The notes: a model not told the origin generated them from the letters alone. 64,000 nucleotides of DNA from Burkholderia glumae LMG 2196 = ATCC 33617 (GCF_000960995.1 NZ_CP009435.1:2170001-2234000); one strand, 5' to 3'. Shown: positions 26,406 to 36,534, numbered from the stretch's first letter. Translations and numbers: made by a program.

Positions 26406-27131
26406 TTACTGGTCGGCGAATTCCACGCGGTTGCGGCCGCCGCGCTTGGCGCGGTAGAGCGCCTCGTCGGCCATCCCGTAGGCGGTGTCGAAGCTGGTGC
26501 CGGCGGCGTTGATGCTGATGCCGAAGCTGGCCGTGATCGCGCGGTCGACGGGCGGCACCACCAGCGAGTCGCTCATGGCGCGCCGCATCCGCTCGGCGAG
26601 CATGCCGGCCTCGCTGGCCTCGCAGTCGGGCAGGATCACCGTGAACTCCTCGCCGCCGACGCGCCCGATGAAGCCACGCTCGACGACGATGCTGCGCAGG
26701 CAGTCGACCACGCCGAGGATCACCGCGTCGCCGGTCGGATGACCGAAATCGTCGTTGATGCGCTTGAACTCGTCGATGTCGAGCACCACCATCGCGGCGT
26801 TGCGGGTGCGCAGGGTCTTGGCGGTGCGCTCGATCACGGCGCTGCGGTTCAGCACGCCGGTCAGCGCGTCATGCGAGGCGCGATGCGCCAACTGGTTGGC
26901 GAGCGCCTGCATCTCGCGCTCGGCGCGGTCGCTGCGCCCGATCAGCCGGCGCGTTTCTCGCATCAGGCGCTCGAAGTGCTCGATGAGCTCCCCCAACGAC
27001 TGGCGGTACGCCGCGGCGTCGGCATCCGTGGCGCGGTGGGTGGCGCGCGCCCGCTCCAGCGCCGCGCTCTCGGTCTCGAAGAGATCCGGCGCGGCGCCCG
27101 GATGCACGTTGGGCAAGGACGTCGAAGTCAC
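26406..27131 (-). CDS. siaD: Diguanylate cyclase SiaD
   Basis: A 241-residue protein with a helical N-terminus and a C-terminal GGDEF domain. The active-site signature is GRVGGEEFTVIL, preceded by the substrate segment DIDEFKRINDDFGHPTGDAV. No RxxD inhibitory site is visible just before GGEEF, so product feedback is probably absent. It should make cyclic di-GMP. Its place at the end of siaA-siaB-siaC fits P. aeruginosa SiaD, whose activity needs binding of unphosphorylated SiaC to the N-terminal helices. Confidence 0.92.
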   Translation of the reverse strand: MTSTSLPNVHPGAAPDLFETESAALERARATHRATDADAAAYRQSLGELIEHFERLMRETRRLIGRSDRAEREMQALANQLAHRASHDALTGVLNRSAVIERTAKTLRTRNAAMVVLDIDEFKRINDDFGHPTGDAVILGVVDCLRSIVVERGFIGRVGGEEFTVILPDCEASEAGMLAERMRRAMSDSLVVPPVDRAITASFGISINAAGTSFDTAYGMADEALYRAKRGGRNRVEFADQ

Positions 27132-27140
27132 GGGCCTTCC

Positions 27141-27527
27141 TCAGTGCGCGACGGGACGGTCGCTGAACTCGATCGCGTCGAAATCGGCCTTCAGTTCCTC
27201 GCCGAATTCGGCGATCGTCTCGTCCTCCTCGTCGCGAAACCAGTTCATCGACACGCGGCTGCCCGCTTGGGCGGCCTGGTCGAGCGCGTCGAAGATGCTG
27301 AACAGCATCTTGGTGCTGGAGCTGTTGAAGTAGGTCAGCGCGACGTCGATCGTGATCGCGGCGCCCGTGCTCTCGGCCAGATACCTGCGCATCGTGTCGA
27401 TGATCGGCGCGTAGAACGCGGCGGCATTCTCGGGGTACGACTCGCCCTTGATCGACAGCCGGTGCTGATCGAAGCGGAAGTCGATCTCGGGCGATGTCGT
27501 CGTGGCGGGAATGAAAAGGTTATCCAT
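27141..27527 (-). CDS. siaC: SiaC-family regulatory phosphoprotein
   Basis: A 128-residue small alpha/beta protein. The segment ITIDVALTYFNSSSTKMLFS holds the Ser/Thr cluster that is phosphorylated by SiaB and dephosphorylated by SiaA in the known system. In its unphosphorylated state SiaC activates the SiaD cyclase. It lies 9 bp before the siaD start on the same strand. Confidence 0.9.
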   Translation of the reverse strand: MDNLFIPATTTSPEIDFRFDQHRLSIKGESYPENAAAFYAPIIDTMRRYLAESTGAAITIDVALTYFNSSSTKMLFSIFDALDQAAQAGSRVSMNWFRDEEDETIAEFGEELKADFDAIEFSDRPVAH

Positions 27528-27550
27528 GGCGGTATTGGGGGTCTTCCTGC

Positions 27551-28114
27551 TCAGATGATGGCCATGAGGCAGAACAGCGTGATTCCGGATTCGCCGGCAC
27601 GCGGGTGAAAGGCGAACTCGAGCGGCGCGCTCGCATCGCGCGCCATCGTCAGGAAGCCGAGCCCGGCGCCCTTGCTGTCCTCCGGGGTCTCGGCGCGCAG
27701 CGTTATCTTATACGCTTGCTTGATCTCCTCGACGGACATGTTGCGCAGCGGCTCGAGCTTGGCGCGCAGGTTCTCCACCTGGCTGGTCGCCATCGGGTTG
27801 ACGCACCACATCACGTAGTGCTCGCCGTTCTGCGAGATGCAGACCGCGCCCTCGCGCACGTCGCCGCGCCCGTCCTCGCCCGCGTGCAGCGCGTTCGACG
27901 AATAGTGGACGATGTTCTGGGACAGTTCGACGAACGACGAGAACAGCTTGCGGCGGGTCGGGCCGGTCACGCCGGCCACTTCCAGCTGCAGCTTGACCAC
28001 CTCGCTCATGGCCGCCACGATGTTGTGGGAGAAAAAACCCTTGTGATAGAAGAGCACGTTGCGCCGCTGCGCCAGGTCGAAAAACGCGCTGTCTTGATCG
28101 AGTAGTTGAAACAT
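27551..28114 (-). CDS. siaB: SiaB-family protein kinase
   Basis: A 187-residue GHKL-type kinase. ELSQNIVHYSSNALHAGED is the N-box-like helix with Asn, and EDSKGAGLGFLTMARDAS is the glycine-rich ATP-lid region. It phosphorylates SiaC, turning off SiaD activation. Start at 28114, 12 bp after the siaA stop; same operon. Confidence 0.9.
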   Translation of the reverse strand: MFQLLDQDSAFFDLAQRRNVLFYHKGFFSHNIVAAMSEVVKLQLEVAGVTGPTRRKLFSSFVELSQNIVHYSSNALHAGEDGRGDVREGAVCISQNGEHYVMWCVNPMATSQVENLRAKLEPLRNMSVEEIKQAYKITLRAETPEDSKGAGLGFLTMARDASAPLEFAFHPRAGESGITLFCLMAII

Positions 28115-28126
28115 TCGTGGAATCGA

Positions 28127-29359
28127 TTAGATACGAGCACAAAAAAACGTGACGTCGTCGCGGCGCGGCTGGGCGCCTTGCCATTGCTCCAGCGTTTGCC
28201 GCAGCTGCTCGCAGATCGCCGCGGGCGGTTCGGTGCGGTGCTGGCGGATCACCTCGAGCGCGCGCCGCCGCCCGAACGAGATGTTGCGCGGCCCGCCGAT
28301 CTGGTCGGTCAGGCCGTCGGTGCAGACGAACAGCAGGCTGCCGGCCGCGGCCGGCAGGGAGTGCAGGCGCCAGGGGTAGTCCTCGCGGCTGTCCACGTAG
28401 CCCAGGCCCATCTTGTCCGGCGCGATCGTCTCGAACTGCGCGCTGCCGGGCGGCAGCAGGTGCAGCGCGATGCGCGCGCCGGCGAAGTGCAGCACGCTGC
28501 GCGCGGCGTCGAACCAGATCATCGCGGCGTCGAGGCCGTCGTTCGACTGCGCGCGCTCGGCCGAGTCGTTGGCCTGCCCGAGCAGGCTCTTGACGTTGCG
28601 GTTGACCGCCGCGAGCAGCGCGGCCGGATCGCAGGGCCCGAGTTGCTCGAGTTCCTTGGACAGCGACGCCGAGGCGAGCATCGTCATGAAGGCGCCCGGC
28701 ACGCCGTGGCCGGTGCAGTCGGCCACCGCGCCGAACCAGCCGTGCGGCAGCGCCGAGAAATGATAGAAGTCGCCGCCCACCACGTCGCGCGGCTCCCAGG
28801 CCATCGCCGCGTCGTGCAGCCGGGTCGAAAGCGTTTCGCTGGAGGCGCGCAGCATGGCGCGCTGGATCACGCTCGCGTACTCGATGCTCTGCATGATCTG
28901 GCGGTTCTTCTCCGCCTGCATCTCGGCCACCGCGTTCACCAGTTGCAGGCCGCTGCCCAGGCCCGAGAAGCGGCCGTTGCGCGTCACGATGAAGCCGTCG
29001 ACGAGGGCCTTGTCGCCGGTCTCGACGGTGCGGAACGCCAGCGACTCGATGTCGACGTCGGCGTCCACCACCAGCGGTTCCTTGTCCATGAAGGCGATGC
29101 AGCTCTTCTTGTCGTACAGCTCGCGATGAAACGGCTTGCTCATCTGCGACATGAAGATGTTGCGATTGATCAGACCAATCGGGCGTCCGTCCTCGAGCAC
29201 TGCCAGGCTGCCCATCTCGCGATGTGCCGAGAAGATCTCCATGACGACGGAATTGGGGTCTCCGGCATCCACGGCCGGGACATCGTGGCCGAGGTCGCCG
29301 GCCGTGCGGGGAGCGCTCGATGTCGACGGGCGGCGAAATCGCGAGAAAGCTGCATGCAT
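28127..29359 (-). CDS. siaA: SiaA-like PP2C phosphatase with a CBS-like sensor region
   Basis: A 410-residue protein. The C-terminal SpoIIE/PP2C domain has the metal-binding signatures EPRDVVGGDFYHF and GAVADCTGHGVPGAFMTMLA, then VCTDGLTDQ. It should dephosphorylate SiaC and so activate SiaD. The N-terminal half reads like paired CBS motifs (MEIFSAHREMGSLAVLEDGR and VDGFIVTRNGRFSGLGSGLQ) rather than the periplasmic dCache/HAMP sensor of P. aeruginosa SiaA. There are no transmembrane helices, so the sensing is cytosolic here. First gene of the operon. Confidence 0.88.
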   Translation of the reverse strand: MHAAFSRFRRPSTSSAPRTAGDLGHDVPAVDAGDPNSVVMEIFSAHREMGSLAVLEDGRPIGLINRNIFMSQMSKPFHRELYDKKSCIAFMDKEPLVVDADVDIESLAFRTVETGDKALVDGFIVTRNGRFSGLGSGLQLVNAVAEMQAEKNRQIMQSIEYASVIQRAMLRASSETLSTRLHDAAMAWEPRDVVGGDFYHFSALPHGWFGAVADCTGHGVPGAFMTMLASASLSKELEQLGPCDPAALLAAVNRNVKSLLGQANDSAERAQSNDGLDAAMIWFDAARSVLHFAGARIALHLLPPGSAQFETIAPDKMGLGYVDSREDYPWRLHSLPAAAGSLLFVCTDGLTDQIGGPRNISFGRRRALEVIRQHRTEPPAAICEQLRQTLEQWQGAQPRRDDVTFFCARI

Positions 29360-30436
29360 GGCGACGCGAGCCGGTATGTGAAGAAACCCCGGACGCTAAC
29401 GGGTCTACATGTAACTTATGTGACAAGCGCGGTCGAGCCGGCCCCGTTTCGATCACACTGCGACGCGTGACCGCAGGCAAACGTTTTCATGCTGCTGCGC
29501 CTCGCGCCGCCGCGCTCGCGCCAGGGCGCCGAGCGCGGCGCGGCGGGGCGTTCAGGCGCCCGTGGCTGGCCGCGAACGGGCGGGCCGTCGCGCCGTGAGC
29601 CGGCAGCGGCCGGCGCGCGGCGAACGCCGGCATGGGGCCGCTGGGCGGCCCGGTCCCGCGAGTCGGCCGGGGGGACAAGCGCTGCCGCGACCCGTATCGC
29701 GGTCGCCTGGCGCCGTGATCGCGCTGCCGCCACGGTGAGAGCGTGCCCGCGGGTCGGTGTCGGAGAGGATTGGTTCGGTATCCAAATGAGCTTCGTCATT
29801 CGGTGCCCGCCTTGGGCGGCAGCGCCGTAGAGCGCGGCGGCATGGCGGGCGTGGCGCGTGGCCGCCTGTCTCGCGCGGGGCGACGACCGGCCCGGTTGGC
29901 GCATCGGGGGCCGCCACGTCGCCGTAGAGCGCGGCGCGCGAGGGGCGCGTCGCGACGGCGCATGGGTGCCGCCTCGCCCGAGCGGATCGGCACGGCGCCC
30001 AACGGCCAGGAAAGCCGGCGCGTAACGGGTCCATTTTTTGCTGGGGCGTTTGGCTGATTTCACGCGCTCACAGATGGCCGCGCGGCGGGGTGCCACGCTG
30101 ACGCGCCGGCCGCCACGGGCCGCGTGTAGGAAAGGACGCGGCCGCCGCGCGCGCCTTGTAGTTTTTGCAGGGAGCGCATCGCGTTTGCGGCGTGGGTGAG
30201 CGCGGCTTGCCGGCCCGGCCTGCCAGCCCCGCCTGGGCGGCCGCCGCGGGGCACGGCCGCTGGCGCCGGGCGGCCACGGGCGGCATCGACGCGGCGCGGG
30301 CCGGGCGCGGCGCTGGGGCCGGCGCGTGGTGGCAGCGGGCGGGGCTTGCACGAGCGGGCGCGATGCGCCGACATCATCGCGGCGCCGGCCGCCGCCTTGC
30401 CATGCGTCGCGGCCGCCGCACCACAGGAGGATCGAC
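29360..30436. other. 1.1-kb GC-rich gap between siaA and the hybrid kinase
   Basis: Divergent promoters for siaA and the hybrid histidine kinase should lie here. The reading frames present are low-complexity Arg/Ala/Pro with no recognisable domain. A 16-bp direct repeat GCCGTAGAGCGCGGCG occurs at 29824-29839 and 29921-29936. No RNA gene or insertion sequence was seen. Confidence 0.5.
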
Positions 30437-33400
30437 TTGTTATCTGAGCACAGTCTCGAGTTTTTGCCACAACGCGGCGAGATGGCGCGCCGGGCCCGTG
30501 CCTTCGACTGGACCCGCACGCCGCTGGGCGCCCCGGCGCACTGGCCGGCCAACCTGCGCAGCGCGCTGAGCCTTTGCCTGAGTTCGCGCTTCCCGATTCT
30601 CGTCTGGTGGGGCGACGACTATCGGATGATCTACAACGACGCCTACATCCCGTTTCTCGGCCAGGGCAAGCATCCGGACGCGCTCGGCCGCTCGGGCGAG
30701 GCCTGCTGGCGTGAAATCTGGCCGCACATCGGGCCGATGCTCGATAGCGTGATGCGCACCGGCGTGGCGACCTGGTCGGACGACGAGCAGTATTTCTTCG
30801 ATCGCGCGCTGCCGCGCGAGGAAGTGTATGTGACCTTCACCTACGGGCCGATCTTCGCCGAGGACGGTCGGACCGTCGAGGGCATCTTCTGCCCCTGCAC
30901 CGAAACCACCGAGAAGATCGTCGGCGCGCGGCGCATGCAGACGCTCAGCAAGCTCGGCGTGCGCGCGCGCGAGACGCTGGACGTCCACGACGCCTGCACG
31001 CGGCTTGCCGCCGTGCTGGCGGAGAACGCCTCCGACGTGGCATTCGCGGCGATCTTTCGCGCCGCGCCCGGCGGCCTGCCGCTCGTGCCGCTCGCGGCGG
31101 CCGGGGTCGACGCCGCGGCGGTGCGCGACGCGCTGGCCGGCCCGCTCGCGCGCGCCGTCGAGAGCGGCGCGCCGGTCGAGATCGATCTGCTCGCGTGCGG
31201 CGTGACGATGCCGGGCGGCGCGTGGCCCGAGCCCGCGCCGCGTGCGCGGGCGATCCCGCTGCGCTGGTCGGGCGACGCCGGCGCGGGGGCGGTGGTGGTG
31301 CTCGGCGCGAGCCCGCGGCGGCCGTTCAACGCGGCCTACGCATCGTTCCAGGATCTGGTCGCCGGCCACATCGAGACCGCCATCGCCAACGCGTTCGCCT
31401 ATGAGCAGGAGCGCAAGCGGGCCGAGGCGCTGGCCGAGATCGATCGCGGCAAGACCGCGTTCTTCTCGAACATCAGCCACGAATTCCGCACTCCGCTCAC
31501 GCTGTTGCTCGGGCCGCTCGAGGATGCCTGCGCGCATGCCGGCGTGCCCGAGCCGGTGCGTGAGCAACTGCGCATCGCGCACGGCAATTCGGCCCGGCTG
31601 CTGCGGCTCGTCAACGCGCTGCTCGACTTCGCGCAGATCGAGGCGGGCCGGCTGCGTGCCACGTTCCGGCCCACCGATCTGGCGGCACTCACGCGTGACA
31701 TCGCAAGCCGGTTCCGCTCGACGGTCGAGCGCGGCGGCCTCGCGTTCGAGGTCGATTGTCCCGCCCTGCCGGGGCCGGTCCATGTCGATGCGGATCTCTG
31801 GGAGAAGATCGTCTCGAACCTGCTGTCGAACGCGTTCAAGTTCACGCTGCACGGATCGATTCGCGTGAGCCTGCGGGCCGGCGCGGCGCGCACGGTGGTG
31901 TTCGAGGTGGCCGACACGGGCGTGGGCATCGCGCCGGCCGATCGCGAGCGGCTGTTCGAGCGTTTCTATCGCGTGGAAGGGCAGGGCGGGCGCTCGATGG
32001 AGGGGGCCGGCATCGGCCTCGCGCTCGCGAAGGAGCTGGTGGCCGCGCACGGCGGCACCATCGAGGTGGCCAGCGAGCCGGGCCGCGGCAGTACCTTCTC
32101 GGTGACGCTGCGGACCGGGGCCGCCCACCTGCCGGCGCGGCACGTCGCGAGCGAGCGGGCCGGTCCGGCGCATGCCCCGCGGCCGATTGCGCCGCCAGCG
32201 CCGGCGGCGCAGCGGCCGCCGCTGCACGGCGGCACCGCGACCTCGGCGCCGGCGGCCGCGCAGGCGCCGCAGGCGCGCGGCGATCACCGCTTCGCCTCGA
32301 CCTTCGGCGCCCGGATCCTGGTGGCCGACGACAACGCCGACATGCGCCACTACCTGAACTCGCTGCTGGGCGGGGCCTACCGCGTCGAGGCGGTCGCCGA
32401 CGGGGCGCGGCTGCTCGACGCCGCGCGCCGCGAGCGGCCCGACCTGGTGCTGACCGACGTGATGATGCCGAACCTCGACGGTTTCGCCGTGCGCGGTGCG
32501 CTGCGCGAGGACCCGCGCCTGCGCGAGGTGCCGGTGATCCTGCTGTCGGCGCGGGCCGGCGAGGAGGCGCGCATCGCGGCGCTCGACGCGGGCGTCGACG
32601 ACTACCTGGTCAAGCCGTTTTCCGCGCGCGAGCTGCTGGCCCGCATCGGCGCGGTGCTCGAGCGCGACCGGCAGATCCGCGAGCGGCTGGTCATGCAGGA
32701 GCGGCTGCGGCTGCGCACGGCGCAGTTCGAGACGCTGGTGGACGTCGCGCCGATCGGGGTGTTCCTGCTCGATGCGCAGTTGCGCTTCGCCGAGGTGAAC
32801 CCGGTCACGCGCCGCACGCTCGATGCGGTGCCCGATCTGGTGGGCCGCGATTTTCGCGAGGTCACGCGCCGCGTCTGGCGGCCCGCCTACGCCGAGCAGA
32901 TCATCGCGGTGTTCGAGCACACGCTCGCCACCGGCGAGCAGTTCTGCGCGACCGAGAGCGCCGAGACGCGCGCCGATACCGGCCGCACGGAATACTACGA
33001 ATGGCAGGTCGACCGGATCGTGCTGTCGGACGGGTGTCATGGCCTCGTCTGCTATTTCCGCGATATCTCCGCGCAGGTGCAGGCGCGCTGCCGGCTGCAG
33101 CAGGCCGACCGCCAGAAGGACGAATTTCTCGCGATGCTCGCGCACGAGCTGCGTAATCCGCTCGCGCCGGTGCGCCATGCCATCGAGCTGCTGGCGGCTG
33201 CCCCCGACGACGCGGCGCTTCAGGCGCGCGTGACGCCGATCCTGATGCGCCAGACCGACATTCTCGGGCGGCTCGTCGAGGACCTGCTCGAAGTGTCGCG
33301 GATCACGCGGGGCCTCATTACGCTGCGGCGCGAAACGGTCTCGCTCGACAGTCTCGCCGCGCAGGCCGCCGACGCCGTGCGTCCCTTCATCGAGCAGCGC

Positions 33401-34228
33401 CGGCATGCGCTGGAGGTGATCGGCGAGGCGGGCCTGCCGGTGTTCGTCGACCCCTCGCGGCTGGTGCAGTGCGTCGTCAACCTGATGAACAATGCGGCCA
33501 AGTACACCGAGCCCGGCGGCCGCGTGCGGGTTGAAACGTTCCGGCGCGACGCGTGGGCGGTGCTGCGGGTGGCCGACAACGGCCGCGGCATTCCGCAAGA
33601 GCTGCTGCCCCACGTGTTCAACCTGTTCGTGCAGGGCGAGCGTACGCTGGACCGGCGCGAGGGCGGCCTCGGCATCGGCCTGTCGATCGTGGCGCGCCTG
33701 GTCGACATGCATGGCGGCACCGTCGGCGTCGAGAGCGCCGGGGCCGGCCGCGGGGCCTGCTTCGAAATCGCGCTGCCGCTGGCCAGGCCGGCGGCCGCTT
33801 CGACCGCCACGGCCGCTTCGGCTCCCGGCGGCTCGCCCGAGCTGCCGCCGGATCGGCCGCCGCCGGCGGCGCGCCGCGTGCTGGTGGTCGACGACAACGT
33901 CGATGCGGCCGACGCGCTGGCCGCCTTGCTGAGCATCGAGGGCCACCAGGTGAAGGTGGCGTATTCCGCGCTCGATGCACTCGCGCTGGCGCCGTCGTTC
34001 GAGCCGTCGGCGATCCTGCTCGACATCGGCCTGCCCGGCATGGACGGCCATGAAGTGGCGCGGCGCCTGCGCGCGATGCCGGCGGGGCGCGACGCGCAGC
34101 TCGTCGCCGTCACCGGCTACGGCCAGGCCGCCGATCGCGAGCGGGCCCTGGCCGCCGGCTTCGACGCGCACTTGGTGAAACCGGTGGCGATGGCGCAACT
34201 GCAGCGATTGTTCGGGCGCGACGCGTGA
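30437..34228 (+). CDS. Hybrid sensor histidine kinase with two kinase cores and two receiver domains
   Basis: A 1263-residue signalling protein. Order: an N-terminal PAS-like domain (ARAFDWTRTPLGAPAHWPAN, SRFPILVWWGDDYRMIYND), a GAF-like region, HisKA-1 with His348 in ISHEFRTPLT, an ATPase domain, and receiver 1 with Asp674 in LVLTDVMMPNLDGF. Then come a PAS domain, HisKA-2 with His903 in LAHELRNPLAP, a second ATPase domain (SIVARLVDMHGG), and receiver 2 with Asp1196 in LLDIGLPGMDGH. The start is TTG at 30437, chosen because AGGAGG lies 6 bp before it; the upstream frame is not homologous. No transmembrane helix, so it is cytosolic. No response regulator with an output domain is adjacent. Confidence 0.92.
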   Translation: MLSEHSLEFLPQRGEMARRARAFDWTRTPLGAPAHWPANLRSALSLCLSSRFPILVWWGDDYRMIYNDAYIPFLGQGKHPDALGRSGEACWREIWPHIGPMLDSVMRTGVATWSDDEQYFFDRALPREEVYVTFTYGPIFAEDGRTVEGIFCPCTETTEKIVGARRMQTLSKLGVRARETLDVHDACTRLAAVLAENASDVAFAAIFRAAPGGLPLVPLAAAGVDAAAVRDALAGPLARAVESGAPVEIDLLACGVTMPGGAWPEPAPRARAIPLRWSGDAGAGAVVVLGASPRRPFNAAYASFQDLVAGHIETAIANAFAYEQERKRAEALAEIDRGKTAFFSNISHEFRTPLTLLLGPLEDACAHAGVPEPVREQLRIAHGNSARLLRLVNALLDFAQIEAGRLRATFRPTDLAALTRDIASRFRSTVERGGLAFEVDCPALPGPVHVDADLWEKIVSNLLSNAFKFTLHGSIRVSLRAGAARTVVFEVADTGVGIAPADRERLFERFYRVEGQGGRSMEGAGIGLALAKELVAAHGGTIEVASEPGRGSTFSVTLRTGAAHLPARHVASERAGPAHAPRPIAPPAPAAQRPPLHGGTATSAPAAAQAPQARGDHRFASTFGARILVADDNADMRHYLNSLLGGAYRVEAVADGARLLDAARRERPDLVLTDVMMPNLDGFAVRGALREDPRLREVPVILLSARAGEEARIAALDAGVDDYLVKPFSARELLARIGAVLERDRQIRERLVMQERLRLRTAQFETLVDVAPIGVFLLDAQLRFAEVNPVTRRTLDAVPDLVGRDFREVTRRVWRPAYAEQIIAVFEHTLATGEQFCATESAETRADTGRTEYYEWQVDRIVLSDGCHGLVCYFRDISAQVQARCRLQQADRQKDEFLAMLAHELRNPLAPVRHAIELLAAAPDDAALQARVTPILMRQTDILGRLVEDLLEVSRITRGLITLRRETVSLDSLAAQAADAVRPFIEQRRHALEVIGEAGLPVFVDPSRLVQCVVNLMNNAAKYTEPGGRVRVETFRRDAWAVLRVADNGRGIPQELLPHVFNLFVQGERTLDRREGGLGIGLSIVARLVDMHGGTVGVESAGAGRGACFEIALPLARPAAASTATAASAPGGSPELPPDRPPPAARRVLVVDDNVDAADALAALLSIEGHQVKVAYSALDALALAPSFEPSAILLDIGLPGMDGHEVARRLRAMPAGRDAQLVAVTGYGQAADRERALAAGFDAHLVKPVAMAQLQRLFGRDA

Positions 34229-34340
34229 GCGGGGCGCGAATCCCGCGCCGCGCCGGGCGGCGAGCGCGGGGGCGGGAAGGTGGCGAAGGTGGCGGCCGCC
34301 GCCCGGCACCGTCGCGGCCGCGCTGTTCCGGCGCCGGGCG

Positions 34341-34658
34341 TCAGCGCTCGCGGATGCGCAGGTGGCGCGGCGTGCCGAAGTCGTGCCGTGACAGCCAGCC
34401 GGTTTCGCCGCGCAAGGGGCGGAACACGGTGGCGTGATCGTAGCCGTGGCGATGTTCGTAAAGCCAGTAATGGCAGGCGGCCACGTGCGACGCGAACGGC
34501 TCGCCGCGCGTGTTCAGCGCGCGCAGCCAGTTGACGACCATGTGTGGGGCCGGCGCAGCGTGGCCGGCAGCCCAGAGGCGGCGCACCAGGTACGCATCCA
34601 CCGCCTCCGGGGTGCCCGTCAGCAGAATGTCAGGGCACGCATCGAGATCGTTTCTCAT
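34341..34658 (-). CDS. Small hypothetical protein
   Basis: A 105-residue protein, rich in His, Arg and aromatic residues, with no recognised domain. A central stretch reads VNWLRALNTRGEPFASHVAA and then CHYWLYEHRHGYDHATVFRP. Composition is protein-like, unlike the shadow frames around it. Convergent with the hybrid kinase and separated from other leftward genes. Function unknown. Confidence 0.55.
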   Translation of the reverse strand: MRNDLDACPDILLTGTPEAVDAYLVRRLWAAGHAAPAPHMVVNWLRALNTRGEPFASHVAACHYWLYEHRHGYDHATVFRPLRGETGWLSRHDFGTPRHLRIRER

Positions 34659-34992
34659 CGGTGCTCTCAGGGAGTAGTCGCCGTGGCAGTGTAAAAGCCA
34701 GGCGCGCCGATTTCAACCGTGAAACCGACAGGTTGGGGCAAACGGACCGGCACGCGGCGCGATCGCGGTTGCACCGGAACGGGGCGCGCCGGCCCGGACG
34801 TCATGGCGGCGTCGCATGAGGGCGTGGCGCGCCGATCCGGCCAGCCGCGGCCGGCCGCTGCGGTTCGGCGCGCGAGCGCGCCGTGTCGGGAAAACGCGGT
34901 TTTGCCTTGTACGGCGTTCCGACGTTACTGTGTCGGACTTCGCCGGCCGCTGCGGCCGGTCCCTTTGGCGACCGACACGGGACACACGACAG
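34659..34992. other. Intergenic region before the methyltransferase gene
   Basis: 334 bp between divergent genes. Near 34909-34950 the GC content drops slightly (CCTTGTACGGCGTTCC...). No clear promoter, RNA or repeat was identified. Confidence 0.4.
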
Positions 34993-36534
34993 ATGAACGA
35001 GCGGCAAACCGGCGACGGCGTGGTGGACGAGATCGCCTATACGTTCGGCTATTGCGACGAACTCGATCCGCTGCGGCTCGCGCTGCCGCTGCTGCGGGCG
35101 GGCCTCGCGGCGCCGGCCGTGCAGAGCGCCTGCGAGCTCGGTTTCGGTTACGGCGTGAGCGTGAACATTCATGCGGCCGGCTCCGGCGCGAGCTGGTACG
35201 GGACCGATTTCAACGCGGCCCATGCCGGTTTCGCGCAGTCGCTCGCGCGCGAGGCCGGCTCGCGCGCCGTGCTGTCCGGCGAGCGCTTCGCCGACTTCTG
35301 CCGGCGCGAGGATCTGCCCGAGTTCGACTTCATCGGCATGCACGGCATCTGGAGCTGGGTGTCCGACGAGAACCGCGCCTGGCTCGCCGGCTTCCTGCAC
35401 CGCAAGCTCAAGCCGGGCGGCGTGCTCTACCTGAGCTACAACACGCAGCCCGGCTGGGCCGCGATGCTGCCCGTGCGCGAACTGATGATGGGCCATTTCC
35501 AGGCCGGCGCGATGCGTCCCGAGGCCGGCGGGAGCGACGCGAGCGGCGCGGAGCGCATGCGGCGGCGCGTCAGGGCGGCGGTCGAGTTCGCGCGCGAGGT
35601 GTTCGCGGCGCGGCCCGGCTATGCGGTGGTGAACCCGATGCTGGCCGAACGCGTCGAGGCGCTGAGCCGCGAGGACACGCAATACCTCGCGCACGAATAT
35701 TTCAGTCCCGACTGGCAGGCCATGTCGTTCCGGCAGGTGGCGGCCCCGCTGGCCGCAGCGGGCCTCGTCTACGGCGGCTCGGCCGACTATCGCGATCATT
35801 TCGACGAGATCAACCTCGACGCGGCGCAGCGCGCGCTGCTGGCGCGCATCGTCGATCCGGTGCAGCGCGAGACCGCGCGCGACCTCTGCATGAACCGTTC
35901 GCTGCGTCGCGACTACTGGATCAAGGCGCCGCGCCGCCTCGACCCCGCCGAGCGCGATGCCGCGTTGCGCGCGCAGCCGGTGGTGCTGGCGCTGCCGCGC
36001 GAGGCGGTGGCGCTGAAGGTGCGCGGCGCGCTCGGCGAGGCGATGCTGCCCGCGGCGCTGTACGGCCCGATACTCGATGTGCTGGCCGACCACCGGCCCG
36101 CCACGCTCGGCGAGCTCGAGCAGCGCGTTCGAGCGCATGGCATCACGCTGGCGCAACTGGCCGGGGCCGTGATGCTGCTGGTCGGCACCGGCGCGCTGCT
36201 CAACGCGCAGGACGAGGCTCGCATCGAGGCGGCGCGGCCGGCCGCGGACCGCCTGAACGCGGCGCTCTGCGAGCAGGCGCTCGAGCGCGACGCGGTGCCG
36301 TGTCTGGCCAGCCCGGTGTCGGGTTCGGGGATTCGCGTGCCGCGCGCGGCGCAGCTGTTCCTGCTGGCGCGTCGGCGCGGCATGGTCGGGCCGCGCGAGT
36401 GGGGGGAGTTCGCGGCGGCCGCGATCGCGGCAGGCGAGCCGGTCGCGCGCGCGATGCTGGCCGAGCGCGTCGCGCAGGCCGAACGCTTCGCGCGGGTTCA
36501 TCTGCCGGTGTTGCTGGCGTTGGGGATCGGTTGA
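34993..36534 (+). CDS. SAM-dependent methyltransferase with methyltransferase regulatory domain
   Basis: A 513-residue protein. The N-terminal class I methyltransferase has the SAM-binding motif ACELGFGYGVSVNIHAAGS and FDFIGMHGIWSWVSDENRAW, followed by KLKPGGVLYLSYNTQPGW. The middle and C-terminal part, from MLAERVEALSREDTQYLAHE onward, matches the methyltransferase regulatory domain found with such enzymes. This group is linked to protein lysine or cell-surface methylation, but the target here is unknown. ATG at 34993 is preferred because homology begins at VVDEIAYTFGYCDELDP. Single-gene unit. Confidence 0.88.
   Translation: MNERQTGDGVVDEIAYTFGYCDELDPLRLALPLLRAGLAAPAVQSACELGFGYGVSVNIHAAGSGASWYGTDFNAAHAGFAQSLAREAGSRAVLSGERFADFCRREDLPEFDFIGMHGIWSWVSDENRAWLAGFLHRKLKPGGVLYLSYNTQPGWAAMLPVRELMMGHFQAGAMRPEAGGSDASGAERMRRRVRAAVEFAREVFAARPGYAVVNPMLAERVEALSREDTQYLAHEYFSPDWQAMSFRQVAAPLAAAGLVYGGSADYRDHFDEINLDAAQRALLARIVDPVQRETARDLCMNRSLRRDYWIKAPRRLDPAERDAALRAQPVVLALPREAVALKVRGALGEAMLPAALYGPILDVLADHRPATLGELEQRVRAHGITLAQLAGAVMLLVGTGALLNAQDEARIEAARPAADRLNAALCEQALERDAVPCLASPVSGSGIRVPRAAQLFLLARRRGMVGPREWGEFAAAAIAAGEPVARAMLAERVAQAERFARVHLPVLLALGIG

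Noticed and set aside
30440..34309. Open frame of nearly 1300 codons antisense to the hybrid kinase
   Set aside because: It mirrors the third-codon-position GC bias of the sense gene. The translation is Arg/Gln/His-rich with no domain, while the sense strand has clear kinase and receiver motifs.
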